NCBI GenBank assembly: GCA_016784085.1
Contig: JADHVH010000025.1
Location: forward strand, 1-6,868
From: Candidatus Pacearchaeota archaeon
GTDB lineage: Archaea; Nanobdellota; Nanobdellia; Pacearchaeales; GW2011-AR1
Reading direction: 5' to 3'
DNA length: 6,868 bases
Every line of letters begins with the position of its first letter. Position 1 is the stretch's first letter. Positions 4,685-6,868 of this stretch are shown here, piece after piece. A program made the translations under genes and the position numbers. The notes under the pieces are model-generated. The model ran no database searches and was not told the origin of the DNA. It saw only the letters and a program-made list of their open reading frames with translations.

Positions 4685-4943
4685 GTAGACTAGGTTGGCA
4701 GGTTAGCCCTCTGCCGTTTGCAAACGGGCTTTATGGCAAACTGCAAGAGAGTGCGTGATAAGTGCGTCAAAAAGTCTTTATTCGGACGTTGACGTTTTGT
4801 CTGTTTTGATCTTGCATATGCGAATCGGGTCAGGCCTTGATCGGAGCAGCCCTAAACATTTGTTAAGATGCTTAGCAGGTCGCAGAACTGAGAAAGAATA
4901 AGGGTAGCTTTTTGGTTATCTTTGAGCTAACTCTCGAGTCTAC
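4685..4943 (+). ncRNA. ffs: Signal recognition particle RNA (archaeal 7S)
   Basis: The diagnostic SRP54-binding region is GGGTCAGG (4827-4834) facing GGAGCAGCCC (4843-4852). GTAGACT (4685-4691) pairs with AGTCTAC (4937-4943) to join the ends as helix 1. The 5' domain has a GGCAG/CTGCC hairpin (4697-4701 with 4711-4715) and a short stem capped by TGCA (4716-4725), matching Alu-domain helices 3 and 4. Helix 6 appears as CGTCAA/TTGACG (4765-4770 with 4789-4794). Helix 8 continues below its core through ATCTT/AAGAT (4809-4813 with 4865-4869). About 259 nt is slightly short for archaea (near 300). With SRP54 and SRP19 the RNA forms the particle that brings ribosomes making membrane or secreted proteins to the translocon. 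The helix 8 cap is UUGAUC instead of GNRA, and helix 6 also seems to lack a GNAR loop. The pilin genes downstream are probably transcribed separately. Confidence 0.92.
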
Positions 4944-4967
4944 ATTTAATTTTTATAAAATTATTTA
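4944..4967 (+). terminator. Likely T-rich terminator of SRP RNA
   Basis: After the end of helix 1 the sequence becomes A/T only apart from the first base, with a five-T run (4951-4955 region) and further T-rich bases to about 4967. Archaeal T-tract termination would suit. No stem other than SRP helix 1 precedes it. Confidence 0.4.
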
Positions 4968-4980
4968 TTCCAACATTAGA

Positions 4981-4989
4981 TTAATAAAC
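4981..4989 (+). promoter_or_regulatory. TATA box of the pilin cluster
   Basis: TTAATAAAC begins 29 nt before the ATG at 5010, consistent with a leaderless first gene. A second AT-rich candidate (TTTATAAAA near 4953-4961) would give a longer leader. Spacing favours the first. Confidence 0.4.
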
Positions 4990-5009
4990 TTCTTTTAATT
5001 TTTTAAAAT

Positions 5010-5537
5010 ATGAATAAAAAGGGGCAATTTTATTTGATTATTGCAATAATTATAATTGCAATTATCCTTGGTTTTGCAGTTACTTCTAATAAATCCTCAA
5101 TTCAAGGAGCTAATATTTATAGCCATATTGGATCTGAATTAAAAATAGAAAGTGATTATGTTTTTGATTATGCCACCTATAATGAATTAAATTCAACTAG
5201 TTTATTTGATTTAATGTTAAATTTTACTAGGCCTTATGCAAACTATTCCCAAATGGATAATTCATATTATGTTTTTGGAAATAGCACAAAAATAAGAGTT
5301 GGAGGATATAGAAGATATGATTCCTATGCTATGTTTATTGATCTAGGTTCTTCTAATGATACTATTTCCCTCCCTGCGGGGGAATATATTTATCAAGATT
5401 ATAATAATCCTGGAAATTCTATTACCTTAATAACTAAGGAATCTGAATATAATTTAGATTTGGGTGCAGGCAAAAGTTTTTATTTTATACTTTCTCAGGA
5501 AATAGGTGAAGAAGTGCATATAATTACAAATTTTTAA
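5010..5537 (+). CDS. Pilin-like surface protein, class III signal type
   Basis: The 175-residue protein opens MNKKGQFYLIIAIIIIAIIL: two lysines and a glycine followed by a hydrophobic helix (7-24). This layout suits cleavage after Gly5 by an archaeal prepilin peptidase (PibD/FlaK type). The remaining 150 residues are polar and beta-rich, with many Tyr, Asn and Ser and at least five N-x-S/T sequons (Asn61, 71, 78, 91, 116), so it is probably exported and could be N-glycosylated. There is no Cys. It is first of four genes with the same N-terminal design and ends 2 nt before the next. It has no Shine-Dalgarno but a TATA box 29 nt upstream. I do not recognise the head domain. The protein could be a minor pilin, a pilus-like assembly subunit or simply an anchored surface protein. 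Confidence 0.7.
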   Translation: MNKKGQFYLIIAIIIIAIILGFAVTSNKSSIQGANIYSHIGSELKIESDYVFDYATYNELNSTSLFDLMLNFTRPYANYSQMDNSYYVFGNSTKIRVGGYRRYDSYAMFIDLGSSNDTISLPAGEYIYQDYNNPGNSITLITKESEYNLDLGAGKSFYFILSQEIGEEVHIITNF

Positions 5538-5539
5538 AA

Positions 5540-6196
5540 ATGAGGCCAATAAGTAACAAAAACAAAAAAGGAATTAGTGTGATGATAGGTTATGTTCTAT
5601 TAGTTACTTTTGCAATAGTTATGGCTGCAGGAATTTATACTTGGATGAAAACTTATGTTCCCTCAGATATTTATTCTTGCCCAGAAGGTACTTCTATTTT
5701 TATTAAAGATTATACTTGTACTAATGAATCTATGACTATTACTCTAAAAAATAATGGACGATTTGATTTAGCAGGAATTTTTGTTCATGCTTCTAATCAG
5801 TCTGGTTCAGAAATTGCAACATATGATTTATCTTCAGGTCTTTCAGAGGGAGGAATAAATTTACAAAATTCAATTATTTTTATTGCAGGAAGCACAAATA
5901 CTATGGCTCCTGGAGATGAAAAAGGAATTATTATTGATCTTCCAAGTGTTTTTTCTGGAACACCCTATTTACTAGAAATAATTCCTGTTAGATTTCAAGA
6001 AGAAAAAGGAAAACTTAGGTTTGTGAGTTGTGGGGATTCCCAAGTTGCTCAAGATCTTAATTGTGTCTGTGTACCTAATTGTGAATCAGAGAGTAGAGTT
6101 TGTGGTAGTGATGGTTGTGGAGGAACTTGTTTACCCGGATGTGCACAAGGAGAAACATGTAGTGGAGGGCAATGTTATATACAGGGGGCGCAGTAA
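5540..6196 (+). CDS. Type IV pilin-like protein with Cys-rich C-terminal module
   Basis: The 218-residue protein starts with a basic segment and KNKKG (7-11), then the helix ISVMIGYVLLVTFAIVMAAG (12-31), the archaeal type IV pilin N-terminal pattern; cleavage after Gly11 is expected. A beta-rich head follows (45-160), with Cys47 and Cys60 close enough for a disulfide. From residue 164 the chain becomes Cys-dense: ten Cys in 49 residues (164, 175, 177, 181, 188, 193, 197, 201, 207, 212), with the core CGSDGCGGTC and then GETCSGGQC. Similar DGCGG/GQTC segments are known in secreted bacterial and archaeal proteins as small disulfide-rich modules of unclear role. It starts 2 nt after the previous stop, so the genes are probably cotranscribed. 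No Shine-Dalgarno is evident. It may be a tip, adhesin-like or minor pilin; that role is inferred. Confidence 0.8.
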   Translation: MRPISNKNKKGISVMIGYVLLVTFAIVMAAGIYTWMKTYVPSDIYSCPEGTSIFIKDYTCTNESMTITLKNNGRFDLAGIFVHASNQSGSEIATYDLSSGLSEGGINLQNSIIFIAGSTNTMAPGDEKGIIIDLPSVFSGTPYLLEIIPVRFQEEKGKLRFVSCGDSQVAQDLNCVCVPNCESESRVCGSDGCGGTCLPGCAQGETCSGGQCYIQGAQ

Positions 6197-6205
6197 TTAT
6201 ATAAA

Positions 6206-6688
6206 ATGAATAATCTTAATTTTAATATGAAAAATAAAAAAGGAGTTTCTCCTGTTATTGCAACTGTCCTTTTAGTAGCAATGGTGATTGTTATTGCATT
6301 AATTGTTTTTTTATGGTTTAGAGGATTAACTCAAGAAGCAATTACAAAATTTGGGGATAAAAATATCAAACTTGTTTGTGATGATGTTCAATTTGATTTT
6401 GATTATTCTGGAGGAATTTTATCTGTTTCAAATACTGGTAATGTTCCTATTTATGAAATTTATATAGAAATAACTACTGAGGGTGGGAACTATGTTACTC
6501 AAAATATTAGGGATGTTTCCAATGGTTGGCCAACTACTGGTTTAAATCAAGGAGGCGCATTTTCAGATAGTGTTGCTGCAAGTGGAGCTGAAAAAATAGC
6601 TGCGATTCCAGTTCTTGTTGGAGACTCAGAAAAAGGTCAACAAAAATATGTTTGTGAATCAAGACATGGAAAGGAGATTTTATTATGA
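6206..6688 (+). CDS. Archaeal type IV pilin (DUF1628-like N-terminus)
   Basis: The 160-residue protein contains KKGVSPVIATVLLVAMVIVI (11-30), the most typical archaeal pilin/archaellin-like N-terminal helix in the cluster; prepilin peptidase cleavage is expected after Gly13. The mature protein would have the hydrophobic assembly helix (14-37) and a compact beta-rich head with CDDVQFDFDYSGGILSVSNTGNVPIYEIYI, the strand pattern of this family. Cys58 and Cys150 could form one disulfide. The ATG at 6206 gives a 13-residue leader; the in-frame ATG at 6227 (MKNKKG) would give a 6-residue leader closer to its neighbours, and I cannot decide between them. It begins 9 nt after the previous gene, and its TGA overlaps the ATG of the next by four bases. 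It could be the major pilin. Confidence 0.85.
   Translation: MNNLNFNMKNKKGVSPVIATVLLVAMVIVIALIVFLWFRGLTQEAITKFGDKNIKLVCDDVQFDFDYSGGILSVSNTGNVPIYEIYIEITTEGGNYVTQNIRDVSNGWPTTGLNQGGAFSDSVAASGAEKIAAIPVLVGDSEKGQQKYVCESRHGKEILL
6671..6676 (+). promoter_or_regulatory. Shine-Dalgarno of the fourth pilin-like gene
   Basis: AAGGAG stands 8 nt before the ATG at 6685, inside the end of the upstream coding sequence. With the ATGA overlap it suggests translational coupling or reinitiation between the two genes. Confidence 0.55.
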
Positions 6689-6868
6689 TAAATAAAAAAG
6701 GTATGTCTGTTATTGTAGGGAGTATGATTCTAATTTTACTTGTAATTGTGACTGGATTAGTTGTTTGGAATATTGTCAGTAATCTTATTGATGAGGAATT
6801 AGGGGATGTTGAATCTTGTTTTGGAGTTTTTGAACAAGTTACTTTAAATGAAAGATATACTTGTTATG
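6685..6868 (+). CDS. Fourth pilin-like protein (partial, runs off window)
   Basis: The ATG overlaps the upstream TGA as ATGA, and 61 codons are visible before the window ends. The protein begins MINKKGMSVIVGSMILILL and stays hydrophobic to about residue 30 (VIVTGLVVWNIV). It thus has the same KKG cleavage site (after Gly6) and assembly helix as its three upstream neighbours. The visible start of the head, DVESCFGVFEQVTLNERYTC, places two Cys 15 residues apart, much like Cys47 and Cys60 of the second protein. The frame is open to the last base, so it is a window truncation, not a broken gene. The cluster probably continues downstream, where assembly ATPase or membrane-platform genes might lie. 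Confidence 0.75.
   Translation, partial: MINKKGMSVIVGSMILILLVIVTGLVVWNIVSNLIDEELGDVESCFGVFEQVTLNERYTCY

Noticed and set aside
4697..4931. Pseudoknot in SRP RNA between GTTAGC (4702-4707) and GCTAAC (4926-4931)
   Set aside because: The six-base complementarity is perfect, but it competes with the expected Alu-domain loop contacts, and one short match in a 259-nt RNA may be chance; not strong enough to list as a finding.

Overview
The window looks like chromosomal DNA from a small-genome archaeon, most likely a DPANN lineage of the Woesearchaeota/Pacearchaeota type. The reasons are its strong AT richness, archaeal TATA boxes 28-30 nt upstream of ATG starts (leaderless genes), a TrmB-family regulator, an archaeal-type SRP RNA, a tRNA without encoded CCA, and four tandem proteins with class III (type IV pilin-like) signal peptides of the KKG type. 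The lineage is inferred from these traits, not proven.

Layout. Bases 1-40 look like the extreme 3' end of a 23S rRNA gene. Next come a short TrmB-family regulator (89-895) and a 49-codon two-helix membrane peptide (961-1110), both on the + strand. They converge on a minus-strand pair: argS (3539-1848), followed by a gene for a protein with a histone-H1-like Lys/Arg tail (1757-1242). The latter has a strong Shine-Dalgarno, a GTG start and a 28-bp perfect AT palindrome in its promoter. argS diverges from tRNA-Leu(UAA) (3594-3677), and a single symmetric TATA element sits midway between them.

The central part holds the most unusual item: a 57-nt predicted structured RNA (3740-3796) with its own TATA box. 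It folds as a three-way junction, with a perfect 7-bp closing helix and two hairpins capped by UUCG. I do not recognise it as a known family. Its promoter shares an 11-base match (one ambiguous position) and the identical 28-nt spacing with the SRP RNA promoter 945 bases downstream, and both RNAs start with GUAGA and end with UCUAC. Between them lies a membrane-anchored staphylococcal-nuclease-like protein with a C-terminal lamin-tail domain (3859-4647).

The SRP RNA (4685-4943) keeps the SRP54-binding core, but its helix 8 is capped by a hexaloop instead of GNRA, and helix 6 also appears to lack a GNAR tetraloop. After it comes a co-oriented surface-appendage cluster (5010 to the window end): four pilin-like proteins, tightly spaced, the last coupled to the third by an ATGA overlap. 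The second carries a C-terminal Cys-rich DGCGG module.

Functionally the region mixes core information processing (rRNA end, ArgRS, tRNA-Leu, SRP RNA, a possible nucleic-acid-binding basic protein) with cell-surface functions (anchored nuclease, pilins). SRP is the general route for inserting membrane proteins, but its adjacency to the pilin genes need not mean a functional link.
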